NCBI RefSeq assembly: GCF_030653815.1
Contig: NZ_JAURYQ010000020.1
Span: 1-36,841 of the forward strand
Origin: Rhodoferax sp.
GTDB taxonomy: Bacteria; Pseudomonadota; Gammaproteobacteria; Burkholderiales; Burkholderiaceae_C
Direction: 5' to 3'
DNA: 36,841 nt
Under the pieces are notes generated by a model. That model saw only the letters and a program-made list of their open reading frames with translations, searched no databases and had not been told where the DNA came from. Positions 20,655 to 32,360 of this stretch are shown one piece after another; position 1 is the first letter of the stretch; each line of letters opens with the position of its first letter. A program made the position numbers and the translations under genes.

Positions 20655-21149
20655 ATGGTGACAATACCACCTTCAAAGGCGCGAGACTCCGGGTTCGACA
20701 GTGAGCCAGAAGTTTTTGTGCCATTAACCCGCTTGCAGGCGCAAGCGCTGGCGCAGGCCAATCCGGTGGTTTCTCCCTGGTGGGTGGTGTTGGGGCAGGT
20801 GGTGCTCGGCGTGTTGCTGGTGCTGCTGGCCTGGTTGGTTTTCGGGGCAGTTGTTGCCAAGTCGGTGGCTTGTGGTGTGTTGGCGGTGGTGTTGCCTGCG
20901 GCTTTGTTTGCGCGCGGTCTGACCAGCCAGTTTGCCAGGGCCAATGCGGGCATGGCGGTGATGAGCTTCTTTGTGTGGGAAATGGTCAAGATTTTTGTGA
21001 CGATTGGTTTGCTGTTTGCGGCCCATCGTCTGGTGAAGGATTTGAATTGGCCAGCCATGCTGGTTGGTCTCATCGTCACTCTGAAGGTGTATTGGTTGGC
21101 GCTGGCGTTCAAACGCAAGGCCAAACCAGTGCAAAACATTAACGCTTAA
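20655..21149 (+). CDS. atpI: ATP synthase subunit I
   Basis: The 164-residue membrane protein has four hydrophobic segments: VVLGQVVLGVLLVLLAWLVF, SVACGVLAVVLPAALFA, VWEMVKIFVTIGLLFA and LVGLIVTLKVYWLAL. It is the first gene of the operon and 29 bases before atpB. AtpI proteins are not part of the finished enzyme and help assemble the c-ring or insert Fo subunits. The polar N-terminal extension of about 38 residues resembles betaproteobacterial versions. No clear ribosome-binding site is seen before ATG 20655. Confidence 0.88.
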   Translation: MVTIPPSKARDSGFDSEPEVFVPLTRLQAQALAQANPVVSPWWVVLGQVVLGVLLVLLAWLVFGAVVAKSVACGVLAVVLPAALFARGLTSQFARANAGMAVMSFFVWEMVKIFVTIGLLFAAHRLVKDLNWPAMLVGLIVTLKVYWLALAFKRKAKPVQNINA

Positions 21150-21178
21150 CGGCAAAGTAACTGATCAAAGAGTAACTG

Positions 21179-22069
21179 ATGGCTGCTGAAGAAAACGCTG
21201 TGCAACACGGTCCCACCGCAGGTGAGTACATTGGTCACCACCTGACGCACTTGCAAACGAGCAAGCAGACGAGTGTGATCGACTTTTCCGTCTTCAACAT
21301 TGACTCGATCTTCTGGTCGGTCTTGCTGGGTGTGCTGGGTTTGTTTGTCATGTGGCGTGTCGCCAAAAGCGTGACATCCGGCGTGCCCGGTCGCATGCAG
21401 GCCGCCGTCGAAGTCTTGCTCGAAATGGTCGACACCCAGGCCAAGGGCATCATCCACAACGCCGAGTCGCGCAAATTTGTCGGCCCCTTGGCCCTGACCG
21501 TCTTTGTCTGGGTGTTCTTGCTCAACTCCATGGACTTCCTGCCGGTCGACCTGCTGCCCCTGGCATGGGAAATGATTTACGGTGCTGCCGGTGGCGACCC
21601 GCACCATGCCTACATGCGTGTGGTGCCCACGGCCGACTTGTCCACCACGCTGGCCATGTCCTCGTCCGTGTTGCTGATCTGCCTGTACTACAACATCAAG
21701 ATCAAGGGTGCTGGCGGTTGGGTTCATGAGCTCGTCACCGCGCCTTTTGGCACCAGCAAGAACCCCTTGTTTGCCCTGATTCTGGGTGTGCTGAACTTCG
21801 GCATGCAAATGATTGAATTCACCGCCAAAACCGTGTCGCATGGCATGCGGCTGTTTGGCAACATGTATGCGGGTGAATTGGTGTTCATGTTGATCGCGCT
21901 CATGGGTGCGGTCGGTTTTGGTTCAGCCACGGGCATTGCCCTGTGGTTCGGGCATTTGGTGGCGGGGCTGGGTTGGGCGATCTTTCACATCCTGATTGTT
22001 GCTTTGCAGGCCTTTATTTTCATGATGTTGACCCTGGTGTACGTGGGTCAGGCGCATGAGCACCATTAA
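21179..22069 (+). CDS. atpB: ATP synthase Fo subunit a
   Basis: The 296-residue proton-channel subunit has several transmembrane segments and the conserved helix SHGMRLFGNMYAGELVF, with the essential arginine at R224 that faces the c-ring carboxylate. NSMDFLPVDLLP and FHILIVALQAFIFMMLTLVYVG are also typical, the latter given here in two adjoining parts of the last helix. It is the second gene of the operon, with a weak AAAGAG upstream of ATG 21179. Confidence 0.97.
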   Translation: MAAEENAVQHGPTAGEYIGHHLTHLQTSKQTSVIDFSVFNIDSIFWSVLLGVLGLFVMWRVAKSVTSGVPGRMQAAVEVLLEMVDTQAKGIIHNAESRKFVGPLALTVFVWVFLLNSMDFLPVDLLPLAWEMIYGAAGGDPHHAYMRVVPTADLSTTLAMSSSVLLICLYYNIKIKGAGGWVHELVTAPFGTSKNPLFALILGVLNFGMQMIEFTAKTVSHGMRLFGNMYAGELVFMLIALMGAVGFGSATGIALWFGHLVAGLGWAIFHILIVALQAFIFMMLTLVYVGQAHEHH

Positions 22070-22133
22070 CGGTTTGTCAGTCGGTTTCTTTCTTTCTTTT
22101 TTCTTTTCAACTTGAATCCATAGGAGCTTTTAA

Positions 22134-22382
<249 letters not shown>

Positions 22383-22418
22383 TTCTCTTCGCCTTTCATC
22401 CACTAGAAAGGGGTTGTT

Positions 22419-22889
22419 GTGAGTATTAACGCAACATTCTTCGCGCAACTTGTGGTGTTTTTCCTGTTGGTGGTCTTCACGATGAAATTCATCTGGCCAC
22501 CCATTGCAAACGCACTGGACGAGCGCGCACAAAAAATAGCAGACGGCCTCGCTGCCGCTGACAAGGCCAAGGCCGAGCTCTCATCCGCCAACAAGCGGGT
22601 TGAAGCCGAACTGGCCCAGTCGCGCACCGAAACCGCGAGCCGCCTGGCAGATGCCGAGCGTCGTGCCCTGACCATCATCGAAGAGGCAAAAGCCAAAGCC
22701 GCTGACGAAGGCAACAAAATTGTTGCTGCCGCCAAGGCCGAAGCCGAGCAGCAGGCCGTCAAGGCACGCGAATCCCTGCGTGAGCAGGTCGCGGCCCTGG
22801 CCGTCAAGGGCGCCGAGCAGATTCTCCGCAAGGAAGTCAATGCCGGCGTGCACGCTGATTTGTTGTCTCGTCTGAAGACCGAGCTTTAA
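22419..22889 (+). CDS. atpF: ATP synthase Fo subunit b
   Basis: The 156-residue peripheral-stalk protein has one N-terminal transmembrane helix ([19 protein letters not shown]). A long charged coiled coil follows, rich in Ala, Lys and Glu (about 30-140). The start is GTG 22419, supported by AGAAAGGGG just upstream and by the family N-terminus MSINATFF. Length equals E. coli b (156). Confidence 0.96.
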   Translation: MSINATFFAQLVVFFLLVVFTMKFIWPPIANALDERAQKIADGLAAADKAKAELSSANKRVEAELAQSRTETASRLADAERRALTIIEEAKAKAADEGNKIVAAAKAEAEQQAVKARESLREQVAALAVKGAEQILRKEVNAGVHADLLSRLKTEL

Positions 22890-22898
22890 GAGAACGCC

Positions 22899-23429
22899 AT
22901 GGCTGAACTCGCCACTATTGCCCGTCCTTACGCTGAGGCCTTGTTCAAGGCCAGCGCAGCCGACTCCAAAGCCGTGTTGACATGGCTTGACGAGCTGGCC
23001 TGCGTGGCACAGCAAGCCCAGTTGCAGCAGTTCGCTGACAGCCCCAAGGCCACGCCTGCCCAGGTGTACGAGGTCATTGCGGGTGTCATGAAGTCTGTGC
23101 TGGACAGCCATGCGCAAAACTTCATCCGCACCGTGATTGCCAACGACCGCCTGGCCTTTGTGCCCGAAGTCGCTGCGCAGTTCCGGGCACTGGTGAACGC
23201 CCAGAGCGGCTCCAGCGACGCCGTCATTTTCAGCGCTTTCCCCATTGAGGGAGCCGCGCTGGCCGAGGTGTCGCAAATGCTGGAAAAGCGTTTTGCACGT
23301 CAGCTCAATGTGTCTGTTGAGTTGCAGCCCGAGCTCATTGGTGGCATCAGGGTGGTCGTGGGTGACGAAGTTCTTGACACCTCTGTCAAGGCCCGTCTGG
23401 AACAAATGAAAATGGCTTTGACGGCTTGA
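22899..23429 (+). CDS. atpH: ATP synthase F1 subunit delta
   Basis: The 176-residue protein joins the top of F1 to the b dimer. It has the family N-terminus [15 protein letters not shown] and the C-terminal segment [27 protein letters not shown]. Length matches E. coli delta (177). It starts nine bases after the atpF stop. Confidence 0.96.
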   Translation: MAELATIARPYAEALFKASAADSKAVLTWLDELACVAQQAQLQQFADSPKATPAQVYEVIAGVMKSVLDSHAQNFIRTVIANDRLAFVPEVAAQFRALVNAQSGSSDAVIFSAFPIEGAALAEVSQMLEKRFARQLNVSVELQPELIGGIRVVVGDEVLDTSVKARLEQMKMALTA

Positions 23430-23477
23430 GGCTTTGCCTCGGACCGTTGGCCCCACTAATGAAAGAAGGAAAGAGTC

Positions 23478-25031
23478 ATGCAACTCAATCCCGCAGAAAT
23501 TTCTGAACTGATCAAGAGCCGTATTGAAGGCTTGTCTGCCACTGCAGACATCCGCAACCAGGGCACAGTTGTTTCCGTCACCGACGGTATTTGCCGCATC
23601 CACGGTCTGTCTGACGTGATGCAGGGCGAAATGCTTGAATTCCCGGCTGACGCCGACGGCCAGCCCAGCTATGGCCTGGCGCTGAACCTCGAGCGCGACT
23701 CGGTCGGTTCCGTGATTTTGGGCTCCTATGAGCACATCTCCGAAGGCGACACGGTCAAATGCACCGGTCGTATTCTGGAAGTGCCGGTGGGCCCCGAGCT
23801 CAAAGGCCGCGTGGTCAATGCCCTGGGTCAGCCCATCGACGGCAAAGGCCCGATCAACGCCAAGATGACCGACGTGATCGAAAAAGTCGCTCCCGGCGTG
23901 ATCGCCCGCGAATCGGTCAGCCAGCCCATGCAAACCGGTCTCAAGTCCATCGACTCCATGGTTCCCGTGGGCCGGGGTCAGCGCGAATTGATCATTGGTG
24001 ACCGCCAGACCGGTAAAACGGCCGTGGCCATCGACGCCCTCATCAACCAGAAGGGTCAGAACATGACCTGCGTTTACGTTGCGATCGGCCAAAAGGCGTC
24101 CAGCGTGAAAAACGTGGTGCGCTCGCTGGAGCAAGCCGGCGCCATGGAGTACACCATTGTGGTGGCCGCCACGGCTTCCGAATCTGCTGCCATGCAATAT
24201 GTCGCTGCCTACTCGGGCTGCTCCATGGGTGAGTACTTCCGCGACCGCGGCGAAGACGCGCTCATTGTCTATGACGACCTCTCCAAGCAGGCCGTGGCTT
24301 ACCGTCAGGTGTCCTTGCTGTTGCGTCGCCCGCCAGGCCGCGAAGCCTACCCCGGCGACGTGTTCTACCTCCACAGCCGTCTGCTGGAGCGCGCCGCGCG
24401 TGTCAACGCCAAGTACGTCGAAGACTTCACCAAGGGTGCAGTCACAGGCAAGACCGGTTCTTTGACGGCTTTGCCCATCATTGAAACCCAGGCGGGTGAC
24501 GTGTCGGCATTCGTGCCCACCAACGTGATTTCCATCACCGACGGCCAGATCTTCCTGGAGACCAGCCTGTTCAATGCCGGTATCCGCCCCGCCATCAACG
24601 CCGGTATCTCGGTGTCCCGCGTCGGTGGTGCCGCCCAGACCAAGCTCATCAAGAACCTGTCTGGCGGTATCCGTACCGACCTCGCCCAGTACCGTGAGCT
24701 GGCTGCCTTTGCGCAGTTTGCCTCCGACCTCGACGAAGCCACCCGCAAGCAGCTCGACCGCGGTGCCCGCGTGACCGAATTGCTCAAGCAGGCCCAGTAC
24801 AGCCCGCTGCCGATCTCGCTGATGGGTGCCACGCTGTTTGCTGTCAACAAGGGTTACCTCGACGATATCGACGTCAACAAGGTGCTGGCCTTCGAGCACG
24901 GCCTGCATGGCTACCTCAAGGACAAAAACGCAGCCCTGCTGGCCAAGCTGGAAGCCGACCGCGCCATGGACAAGGACGCTGAGGCCGAGTTGAACACCGC
25001 CATCGCCGACTTCAAAAAGTCGTTTGCTTAA
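23478..25031 (+). CDS. atpA: ATP synthase F1 subunit alpha
   Basis: The 517-residue non-catalytic nucleotide-binding subunit has Walker A GDRQTGKT (174-181) and the family blocks [53 protein letters not shown] and [24 protein letters not shown] lies just before ATG 23478. It assembles with beta into the hexameric head. Confidence 0.98.
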   Translation: MQLNPAEISELIKSRIEGLSATADIRNQGTVVSVTDGICRIHGLSDVMQGEMLEFPADADGQPSYGLALNLERDSVGSVILGSYEHISEGDTVKCTGRILEVPVGPELKGRVVNALGQPIDGKGPINAKMTDVIEKVAPGVIARESVSQPMQTGLKSIDSMVPVGRGQRELIIGDRQTGKTAVAIDALINQKGQNMTCVYVAIGQKASSVKNVVRSLEQAGAMEYTIVVAATASESAAMQYVAAYSGCSMGEYFRDRGEDALIVYDDLSKQAVAYRQVSLLLRRPPGREAYPGDVFYLHSRLLERAARVNAKYVEDFTKGAVTGKTGSLTALPIIETQAGDVSAFVPTNVISITDGQIFLETSLFNAGIRPAINAGISVSRVGGAAQTKLIKNLSGGIRTDLAQYRELAAFAQFASDLDEATRKQLDRGARVTELLKQAQYSPLPISLMGATLFAVNKGYLDDIDVNKVLAFEHGLHGYLKDKNAALLAKLEADRAMDKDAEAELNTAIADFKKSFA

Positions 25032-25061
25032 GGTCACCTCGTAACAGACAAGGAGACTGAT

Positions 25062-25958
25062 ATGGCAACTGGCAAGGAAATACGCGGCAAGATCAAAAAC
25101 TTCGAAAGCACGAAGAAGATCACCAAAGCCATGGAGATGATTTCCGTCTCCAAAATGCGTAAAGCGCAGGAGCGCATGCGCGCTGCCCGGCCTTATTCCG
25201 ACAAAGTGCGCAACATTGCGGCACACCTGGGTCAATCCAACCCGGAGTACGTGCATCCGTTCATGAAGCGCAACGATGCCAAAGTGGTGGGCATGATTGT
25301 GGTCACCACCGACAAGGGTCTGTGCGGCGGTCTCAACACCAACGTGTTGCGCGCCGTGACGCACAAACTGCGTGACGTGCAAAACGACGGCATGACCACG
25401 CAAGCGGTCGCCATTGGCAACAAGGGTCTGGGTTTTCTGAACCGCATTGGCGCCAAGGTGGTGGCACACGTGACCCAGCTGGGTGACCGTCCGCACCTGG
25501 ACCGCCTCATCGGTCCGGTCAAAGTCCTGCTCGACGCCTACGCCAAGGGCGAAGTCAACGCGGTCTACCTGTCGTACACGCGCTTCATCAACACGATGAA
25601 GCAGGAAGTGGTGATGGAGCAACTGTTGCCCTTGTCGGCCGTTCAGATGCAGGCCGAAGCCCGTGCCAGCGAAGCCGCCACCGGCGACAAGCATGGCTGG
25701 GACTACATCTACGAGCCCGATGCGCAGACCGTCATTGACGAACTGCTGGTGCGTTACGTGGAAGCGTTGGTGTTCCAGGCTGTGGCCGAGAACATGGCCT
25801 CCGAGCACGCCGCGCGCATGGTTGCCATGAAGGCCGCCACCGACAACGCAGGCAACGTGATTGGCGAACTCAAGCTGGTCTACAACAAGACCCGCCAGGC
25901 CGCCATCACCAAAGAGTTGTCAGAAATCGTCTCCGGTGCAGCCGCCATCAGCGGATAA
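25062..25958 (+). CDS. atpG: ATP synthase F1 subunit gamma
   Basis: The 298-residue central-shaft subunit has the conserved N-terminal helix ([20 protein letters not shown]) and the C-terminal helix ([19 protein letters not shown]). [13 protein letters not shown] is the family signature region. It is about ten residues longer than E. coli gamma. A good AAGGAG precedes ATG 25062. Confidence 0.97.
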   Translation: MATGKEIRGKIKNFESTKKITKAMEMISVSKMRKAQERMRAARPYSDKVRNIAAHLGQSNPEYVHPFMKRNDAKVVGMIVVTTDKGLCGGLNTNVLRAVTHKLRDVQNDGMTTQAVAIGNKGLGFLNRIGAKVVAHVTQLGDRPHLDRLIGPVKVLLDAYAKGEVNAVYLSYTRFINTMKQEVVMEQLLPLSAVQMQAEARASEAATGDKHGWDYIYEPDAQTVIDELLVRYVEALVFQAVAENMASEHAARMVAMKAATDNAGNVIGELKLVYNKTRQAAITKELSEIVSGAAAISG

Positions 25959-25969
25959 GCCTCAGTTAG

Positions 25970-27430
<1,461 letters not shown>

Positions 27431-27513
27431 TGACCTTGCGGGACAGATCTTTAGCTCTGTCCCCAACTGATATGACCTTGCGGGGCAGATCTTTAGCGCT
27501 GTCCCCAACTGAC
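27431..27513. repeat. Two tandem palindromic elements between atpD and atpC
   Basis: Two 41-base copies lie at 27431-27471 and 27473-27513 and differ at only a few positions. Each reads TGACCTTGCGGG, then ACAGATCTTTAGC or GCAGATCTTTAGC, then T/GCTGTCCCCAACTGA. GGGACAGA and TCTGTCCC (or the GGGGCAG/CTGTCCCC variant with one G-T pair) can form a hairpin in the mRNA. The flanks CTTGCGGG and CCCCAACT match the dispersed family at 474-518 and 8216-8262. They fill nearly the whole 93-base gap. Confidence 0.85.
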
Positions 27514-27523
27514 TAGGAAAAAA

Positions 27524-27940
27524 ATGAACACTATTCACGTTGATGTGGTGAGTGCCGAAGAGTCCATCTTCTCGGGTGAGGCGCGTTTTGTCGCCTTGCC
27601 TGGTGAAGCGGGCGAACTCGGTATTTACCCGCGCCACACGCCGCTGATCACCCGCATCAAGGCGGGTTCGGTGCGCATCCAGTTGGCTGACGGTGGCGAA
27701 GAGTTCGTGTTTGTGGCCGGTGGCATCCTCGAAGTGCAGCCCGACTGCGTCACCGTGTTGTCTGACACCGCCGTGCGCGGCAAGGACCTCGACGACGAAA
27801 AAGCCAACGAAGCCAAGCTGGCCGCAGAAGAAGCCGTCAAGAACGCCAAGACCGACCTCGACCTGGCCCGCGCCTCGTCCGAACTCGCCGTCATGGCGGC
27901 ACAAATTGCCGCGCTGCGCAAATACCGCCAGAAAAAGTGA
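27524..27940 (+). CDS. atpC: ATP synthase F1 subunit epsilon
   Basis: The 138-residue subunit has the N-terminal beta-sandwich ([39 protein letters not shown]). A C-terminal two-helix region ([18 protein letters not shown] to the end) can inhibit ATP hydrolysis. AGGA lies just before ATG 27524. It is the last gene of the operon and is followed by a strong terminator. Two tandem hairpins separate it from atpD. Confidence 0.97.
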   Translation: MNTIHVDVVSAEESIFSGEARFVALPGEAGELGIYPRHTPLITRIKAGSVRIQLADGGEEFVFVAGGILEVQPDCVTVLSDTAVRGKDLDDEKANEAKLAAEEAVKNAKTDLDLARASSELAVMAAQIAALRKYRQKK

Positions 27941-27975
27941 GCCCTGGGGGGCAGAGTTGAAACTGCCGAATCATT

Positions 27976-28007
27976 AAAAACCCGACCGTCAAACCGTCGG
28001 GTTTTTT
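27976..28007 (+). terminator. Rho-independent terminator of the atp operon
   Basis: AAAAACCCGAC pairs with GTCGGGTTTTTT around a nine-base loop, 35 bases after the atpC stop, ending in a T-run. It separates the ATP synthase operon from the secretion operon. Confidence 0.9.
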
Positions 28008-28087
28008 GTTGTCTGATATTTGTCAATTTAAATGTAAGTATTTGATACACTGACAAAAATAATAGTCATCAAACCTCGGGAATACAC

Positions 28088-30247
28088 ATGCCGAATTCGG
28101 AAGTTTCTGGCCAGCCAGTGGTCACGCATACGGGCGTCGACGAATTGCTGGTTTGTCTGCAGATTCTGGCGCGTACCCACGGTGAGGCCGCCACCCGCGA
28201 TGCCTTGATGGCCGGCCTGCCCGCCGAGCATGCCCGTCTTACCCCCAGTTTGTTTGCCCGCGCTGCCTTGCGCGCGCACCTGAGCAGCCAGCTGGTGCAA
28301 ACGCCCCTGGCCCAGCTCAACGATGCCTTGCTGCCTGCCGTGGCGCTGCTGCAAGACGGCAAGGCCTGCGTGGTGTTGGGTTTCAACGAAGCGCGTGATG
28401 AAGTCCAGGTGATTTACCCAGAGCTCAACGAAGCCACCGTCACCGTGCCGCTGGTCACCCTGGAGGCCAGCTACATCGGCACTGCCATTTATGCCCGACC
28501 CACCCAGCGCTACGACGCACGCACGCCGCAGGTGCGCGCCGGCAAGCACCAGCACTGGTTCTGGGGCGTCATTGCCGAAAGCCGCCCGCTCTACAACGAC
28601 GTGCTGTTGGCCGCGCTGCTGGCCAATACCTTTGCGCTGGGCATGCCCTTGTTCGTTATGAACGTGTACGACCGCGTGGTGCCCAACCAGGCCTTCGAGA
28701 CGCTGTGGGTGCTGGCCCTGGGCCTGATGATCATGCTCATCAGCGACCTGGTGTTGCGCACCATGCGCGGCCGTTTCGTTGACCTGGCCAGCAGCCGCGC
28801 CGACGTCAAGCTGTCGGCCTTCATCATGGAGCGCGTACTGGGCACGCGCATGGAGCAGCGGCCGGTGTCGGCGGGTTCATTTGCGTCAAATTTGCGCGCC
28901 TTCGAGTCGGTGCGCGACTTCATTGGCTCGGCCACGGTGGTGGCCTTCATTGACCTGCCGTTTGCGCTGATCTTCATGCTGGTGATCGGCTGGATCAGCT
29001 GGTACATGCTGATCCCGCTGATCATTGGCGCCATCGTCATGGTGTTGTATGCACTCATCGTGCAGGGCCGCATGCACGAGCTGGCCGAAACCACCTACCG
29101 CGCCGGTGCCCAACGCAACGCCACCCTCATCGAAGGCCTGGTGGGTTTCGAGACCATCAAGGCCCTCGCCGCCGAGGCGCCGATCCAGCGCAAGTGGGAA
29201 AAAAGCGCCGCCCTGCTGGCCCGTGTGGGTGCCCAGTTGCGGCTGCTGTCCAGCACCGCCAGCAACACCTCGGCCTTTGTCCAGCAGTTCATCAACCTGA
29301 CCATCATCATCATTGGTGTGTACCTGATTTCCGAGCGCGAGCTCACCATGGGCGGCCTGATTGCCTGCACCATGCTGGCCTCGCGCGCCATGGCGCCGGT
29401 GGGCCAGGTGGCGGGCTTGTTGGTTCAGTACCACACCGCGGCCACCGCACTCACGTCACTCAATGAAATGATGGCGCGCGAGGTCGAGCGCCCCGCCGAC
29501 ACCACGTTCATCAGCCGCGGCCGCCTCAAGGGCGAGGTGGAGTTTCGCGATGTCAGTTTCAGCTACCCGGGCCAAAGCACGCCCTCGCTGCGCAACCTCT
29601 CGTTCAAGCTCAAGCCGGGCGAAAAAGTGGCCATTCTGGGGCGCATTGGCTCGGGCAAGACCACCCTCGAAAAGCTCATTTTGGGCCTGTACCAGCCCAC
29701 CGAGGGTGCGGTGCTGGTGGACGGCATCGACCTGCGCCAACTCGACCCCGCCGAGCTGCGCCGCCAGATCGGCTACGTGCAGCAGGATGTCATGCTGTTC
29801 TATGGCAGCCTGCGCGAAAACATCACGCTCGGTGCGCCGCTGGCCGACGACGCTGACATCGTCAAGGCGGCGGAAATTGGCGGCATCCTGAGCTTGGTGA
29901 ACCAGCACCCCAAGGGCTTCGACATGCTGGTGGGCGAGCGCGGCGAGTCTTTGTCGGGTGGCCAGCGTCAGGGTGTGGCCATTGCCCGCGCCGTCATCAA
30001 TGACCCTCCCATCATGCTGCTTGATGAACCCACCTCTTCGATGGACTTTTCGAGCGAGGACGACATCAAGCGCCGCCTGACCGAGTTCTCCAAAGACAAA
30101 ACGGTCATCCTGATCAGCCACCGCACGTCCTTGCTCGACCTGGCGGACCGCATCATCGTCATGGACGGTGGCCGCATCATGGCCGACGGGCCGAAAGAGC
30201 AAGTGATCACGGCGCTGCGCCAGGGTCGTATCGGAAAGGCTGCATGA
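28088..30247 (+). CDS. Type I secretion ABC transporter (LapB/RtxB type)
   Basis: The 719-residue transporter has three parts. Residues 1-140 are a peptidase C39-like domain without the catalytic cysteine context, as in RTX exporters that bind rather than cut their substrate. The membrane domain (about 165-415) has segments such as VLLAALLANTFALGMPLFV, LWVLALGLMIMLISDLVL and INLTIIIIGVYLI. The ATPase domain has Walker A GRIGSGKTT (518-526), signature LSGGQRQ and Walker B IMLLDEPTSSMD. It should export the giant adhesin encoded from 34619, by analogy with LapB and LapA of Pseudomonas. The start has only a weak GGGA upstream. A 7-bp inverted repeat (TTTGTCA/TGACAAA) in the preceding AT-rich gap may be regulatory. 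It is the first gene of a four-gene coupled operon. Confidence 0.9.
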   Translation: MPNSEVSGQPVVTHTGVDELLVCLQILARTHGEAATRDALMAGLPAEHARLTPSLFARAALRAHLSSQLVQTPLAQLNDALLPAVALLQDGKACVVLGFNEARDEVQVIYPELNEATVTVPLVTLEASYIGTAIYARPTQRYDARTPQVRAGKHQHWFWGVIAESRPLYNDVLLAALLANTFALGMPLFVMNVYDRVVPNQAFETLWVLALGLMIMLISDLVLRTMRGRFVDLASSRADVKLSAFIMERVLGTRMEQRPVSAGSFASNLRAFESVRDFIGSATVVAFIDLPFALIFMLVIGWISWYMLIPLIIGAIVMVLYALIVQGRMHELAETTYRAGAQRNATLIEGLVGFETIKALAAEAPIQRKWEKSAALLARVGAQLRLLSSTASNTSAFVQQFINLTIIIIGVYLISERELTMGGLIACTMLASRAMAPVGQVAGLLVQYHTAATALTSLNEMMAREVERPADTTFISRGRLKGEVEFRDVSFSYPGQSTPSLRNLSFKLKPGEKVAILGRIGSGKTTLEKLILGLYQPTEGAVLVDGIDLRQLDPAELRRQIGYVQQDVMLFYGSLRENITLGAPLADDADIVKAAEIGGILSLVNQHPKGFDMLVGERGESLSGGQRQGVAIARAVINDPPIMLLDEPTSSMDFSSEDDIKRRLTEFSKDKTVILISHRTSLLDLADRIIVMDGGRIMADGPKEQVITALRQGRIGKAA

Positions 30248-31662
30248 TGGCTTTGTTCAATAAAAAAGCCTTTGACAATACCGGCGAGGTCATCAAGCAG
30301 GCCAGCAAGGCCAGCGACCTCACCTTTGGCCCCCTGGTCAAGCGGCTCACGCCGACCGACGAAAAGGAAAACCTCGATTGGGCGGGAGACGCCGACTGGG
30401 CGCGCCTGCAGCAAGAGCCCTTGCGTGCGCGCAGCCTGCTGCGCCTGGCCGCCGGTGCCCTGGTGCTGCTGGTGATCTGGGCGGCTTTTGCCCACATTGA
30501 TGAAGTCACCCGCGGCGAGGCCAGGGTGGTGCCTACCAGCCAGGTGCAAATCATCCAGAGTGTGGACGGCGGTGTGGTCGAGGCCCTGCTGGTGAAAGAG
30601 GGGCAGATTGTGGAAGCCGGGCAACTGCTGCTGCGGGTCGACCCCACCCGCTTTGTGTCGACCCTGATGGAGAGCCAGGCCAGCCAGGCCTCGCTGCAGG
30701 CCAAAGCGCTGCGGCTGCAGGCGCTCACGCGCGGCACGCCCTTCAACCCGCCCAAGGAACTGGTGCGCGACGCGCCCGACGTGGTGGAGCAGGAGCGCCG
30801 CCTGTATGAATCACGCAAGGCCGAAATCAGTGCCCAGACGTCCATTTACCAAAGCCAGTTGGTGCAACGCCAGCAGGAGCTCAACGAAGTGCGGGCGCGG
30901 CGCGACCAGGCCGAGCGCAGCATGGCCCTGATGACCCAGGAGATCAACGCCACCCGTCCCATGGTGGCCACCGGCGCTGTGTCCGAGGTCGAAATGATGC
31001 GGCTGGACCAACAAATGGCCCGCCTGCGTGGCGACCGCGAGCAAGCCACCGCCCAGATTGCAAGGGTGCAATCGGCCATTCAGGAAGCCAACAGCGAGAT
31101 CAACGAGGTTCAGCTCACCAGCCGCAACCAGATGAGCGCCGAGTTGTCCGACACCATGAGCAAACTCGCCAGCCTGGAACAGGGCGGTGTGGCGCTGCAA
31201 GACAAGGTCAAGCAGGCCGACATCAAGTCCCCGGTGCGCGGCACCGTCAAGCGCCTGCTGGTCAACACCATCGGCGCCGTGGTGCAGCCCGGCAAGGAAG
31301 TGGTGGAGGTGGTGCCGCTCGACGACGCGTTGATTCTGGAAGTGCAAATCACGCCCAAGGACATCGGCTTCCTGCGCCCGGGACAACCCGCCATGGTCAA
31401 GTTCAGCGCCTACGACTTCTCCATTTACGGCGGTCTGGAAGCCGAGGTGTTTTTGATTGGCGCCGACTCGGTGCTTGATGAAAAAGGCAACGCGTTCTAT
31501 CATGTACGCGTGCGCACGGCCAAGTCCAGTTTGGGACCCAACCTGCCCATCATCCCTGGCATGGTGGCGCAGGTGGACATCATGACCGGCAAGAAAACCG
31601 TGTTGTCTTACCTGCTCAAACCGGTGCTGCGAGCCAAATCCAACGCAATGACTGAACGATGA
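30244..31662 (+). CDS. Type I secretion periplasmic adaptor (HlyD/LapC type)
   Basis: The 472-residue membrane-fusion protein has a cytoplasmic N-terminal part of about 60 residues and one transmembrane helix (65-83, LLRLAAGALVLLVIWAAFA). A biotinyl-lipoyl half follows (VDGGVVEALLVKEGQIVEAG), then a long coiled coil (about 135-310). The second lipoyl half (IKSPVRGTVKRLLVNTIGAV) and a beta-barrel end complete it. It should link the ABC transporter to a TolC-like outer-membrane channel not seen in the window. ATGATG at 30244 overlaps the transporter stop; either ATG is possible and the first is used here. Confidence 0.9.
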   Translation: MMALFNKKAFDNTGEVIKQASKASDLTFGPLVKRLTPTDEKENLDWAGDADWARLQQEPLRARSLLRLAAGALVLLVIWAAFAHIDEVTRGEARVVPTSQVQIIQSVDGGVVEALLVKEGQIVEAGQLLLRVDPTRFVSTLMESQASQASLQAKALRLQALTRGTPFNPPKELVRDAPDVVEQERRLYESRKAEISAQTSIYQSQLVQRQQELNEVRARRDQAERSMALMTQEINATRPMVATGAVSEVEMMRLDQQMARLRGDREQATAQIARVQSAIQEANSEINEVQLTSRNQMSAELSDTMSKLASLEQGGVALQDKVKQADIKSPVRGTVKRLLVNTIGAVVQPGKEVVEVVPLDDALILEVQITPKDIGFLRPGQPAMVKFSAYDFSIYGGLEAEVFLIGADSVLDEKGNAFYHVRVRTAKSSLGPNLPIIPGMVAQVDIMTGKKTVLSYLLKPVLRAKSNAMTER

Positions 31663-32360
31663 GTACTCAACACTTCTTTCTCTCCAGTCCGGCCTCGACC
31701 TTGCCTGAGCGCCTGCGTGAGGCGTTTGCAGACATCGCGCCGCTCAGCGCTGAGGCCCTGCTGGCGCGTCTGCCTGCCTTGCCCGCCGCGCAAAGCCTGA
31801 TCTGGCTGAGCGCCACTGACGCGCAATGGCCGCAGGCCCTGCGCCAGATTCTGCAGGCCAAGCCCGATGCCCGCGCGGTGCTGCTCTCGGGCGTGCCCGA
31901 GCCCGCCGAGGGCCTGCGCGCCCTCAACGACGGCGCGCGCGGCTACACCCATGCCTATGGTGTGCCCGCGCTGCTGCAAGAAGTGGCGTTGGTCATTGAA
32001 CACGGTGGCCTGTGGGTCGGCCCCGACCTGCTGCAGCGCCTGGTGGGCTCCACCAATGCCGCCTTGGCCGCCCAGCAAGCCGTGAGCAAAGCCCAGTCGC
32101 CCGCAGTTGCCACAGCTGGTGCCGCCCCCAACGCCTGGGCCTTGCTGTCCGCGCGTGAGGTGCAGGTGGCCCGCGCCGTGTCGGCTGGCCGGTCGAACAA
32201 GGAAGTGGCCGACAAGATGTTCATTTCCGAGCGCACCGTCAAGGCCCATCTGGGTGCCATCTTTGAAAAACTCGGTGTGCGTGACCGCCTGCAACTGGTG
32301 TTGCGCCTGGCCGCCTCGCCAGAGCCGGCGTCCACCTCAGCGGCGGAGCCCAAGTCATGA
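31659..32360 (+). CDS. LuxR-type regulator with degenerate receiver domain
   Basis: The 233-residue protein ends in a LuxR/NarL helix-turn-helix (163-217: LSAREVQVARAVSAGRSNKE and the recognition segment ISERTVKAHLGAIFEKL). The N-terminal 125 residues resemble a receiver fold (LLSGVPEPAEGLRALNDGARGY; VPALLQEVALVIEHGGLWVG). The strand where the phospho-aspartate should lie reads LIWLSATD, without the acidic pocket. It is therefore unlikely to be switched by classical phosphorylation. ATGA overlaps with the adaptor and with the next gene place it firmly in the secretion operon, so control of the operon or of the adhesin is a reasonable inference. Confidence 0.82.
   Translation: MSTQHFFLSSPASTLPERLREAFADIAPLSAEALLARLPALPAAQSLIWLSATDAQWPQALRQILQAKPDARAVLLSGVPEPAEGLRALNDGARGYTHAYGVPALLQEVALVIEHGGLWVGPDLLQRLVGSTNAALAAQQAVSKAQSPAVATAGAAPNAWALLSAREVQVARAVSAGRSNKEVADKMFISERTVKAHLGAIFEKLGVRDRLQLVLRLAASPEPASTSAAEPKS

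Noticed and set aside
22581..25808. A very long open frame on the minus strand (about 1,075 codons) opposite atpF, atpH, atpA and atpG
   Set aside because: It is antisense to well-identified ATP synthase genes, and its product is a low-complexity His/Gly/Leu-rich sequence typical of the mirror frame of GC-rich genes.
27431..27513. CRISPR-like direct repeats
   Set aside because: There are only two copies with a one-base separation, no spacers and no cas genes; they match a dispersed palindrome family instead.
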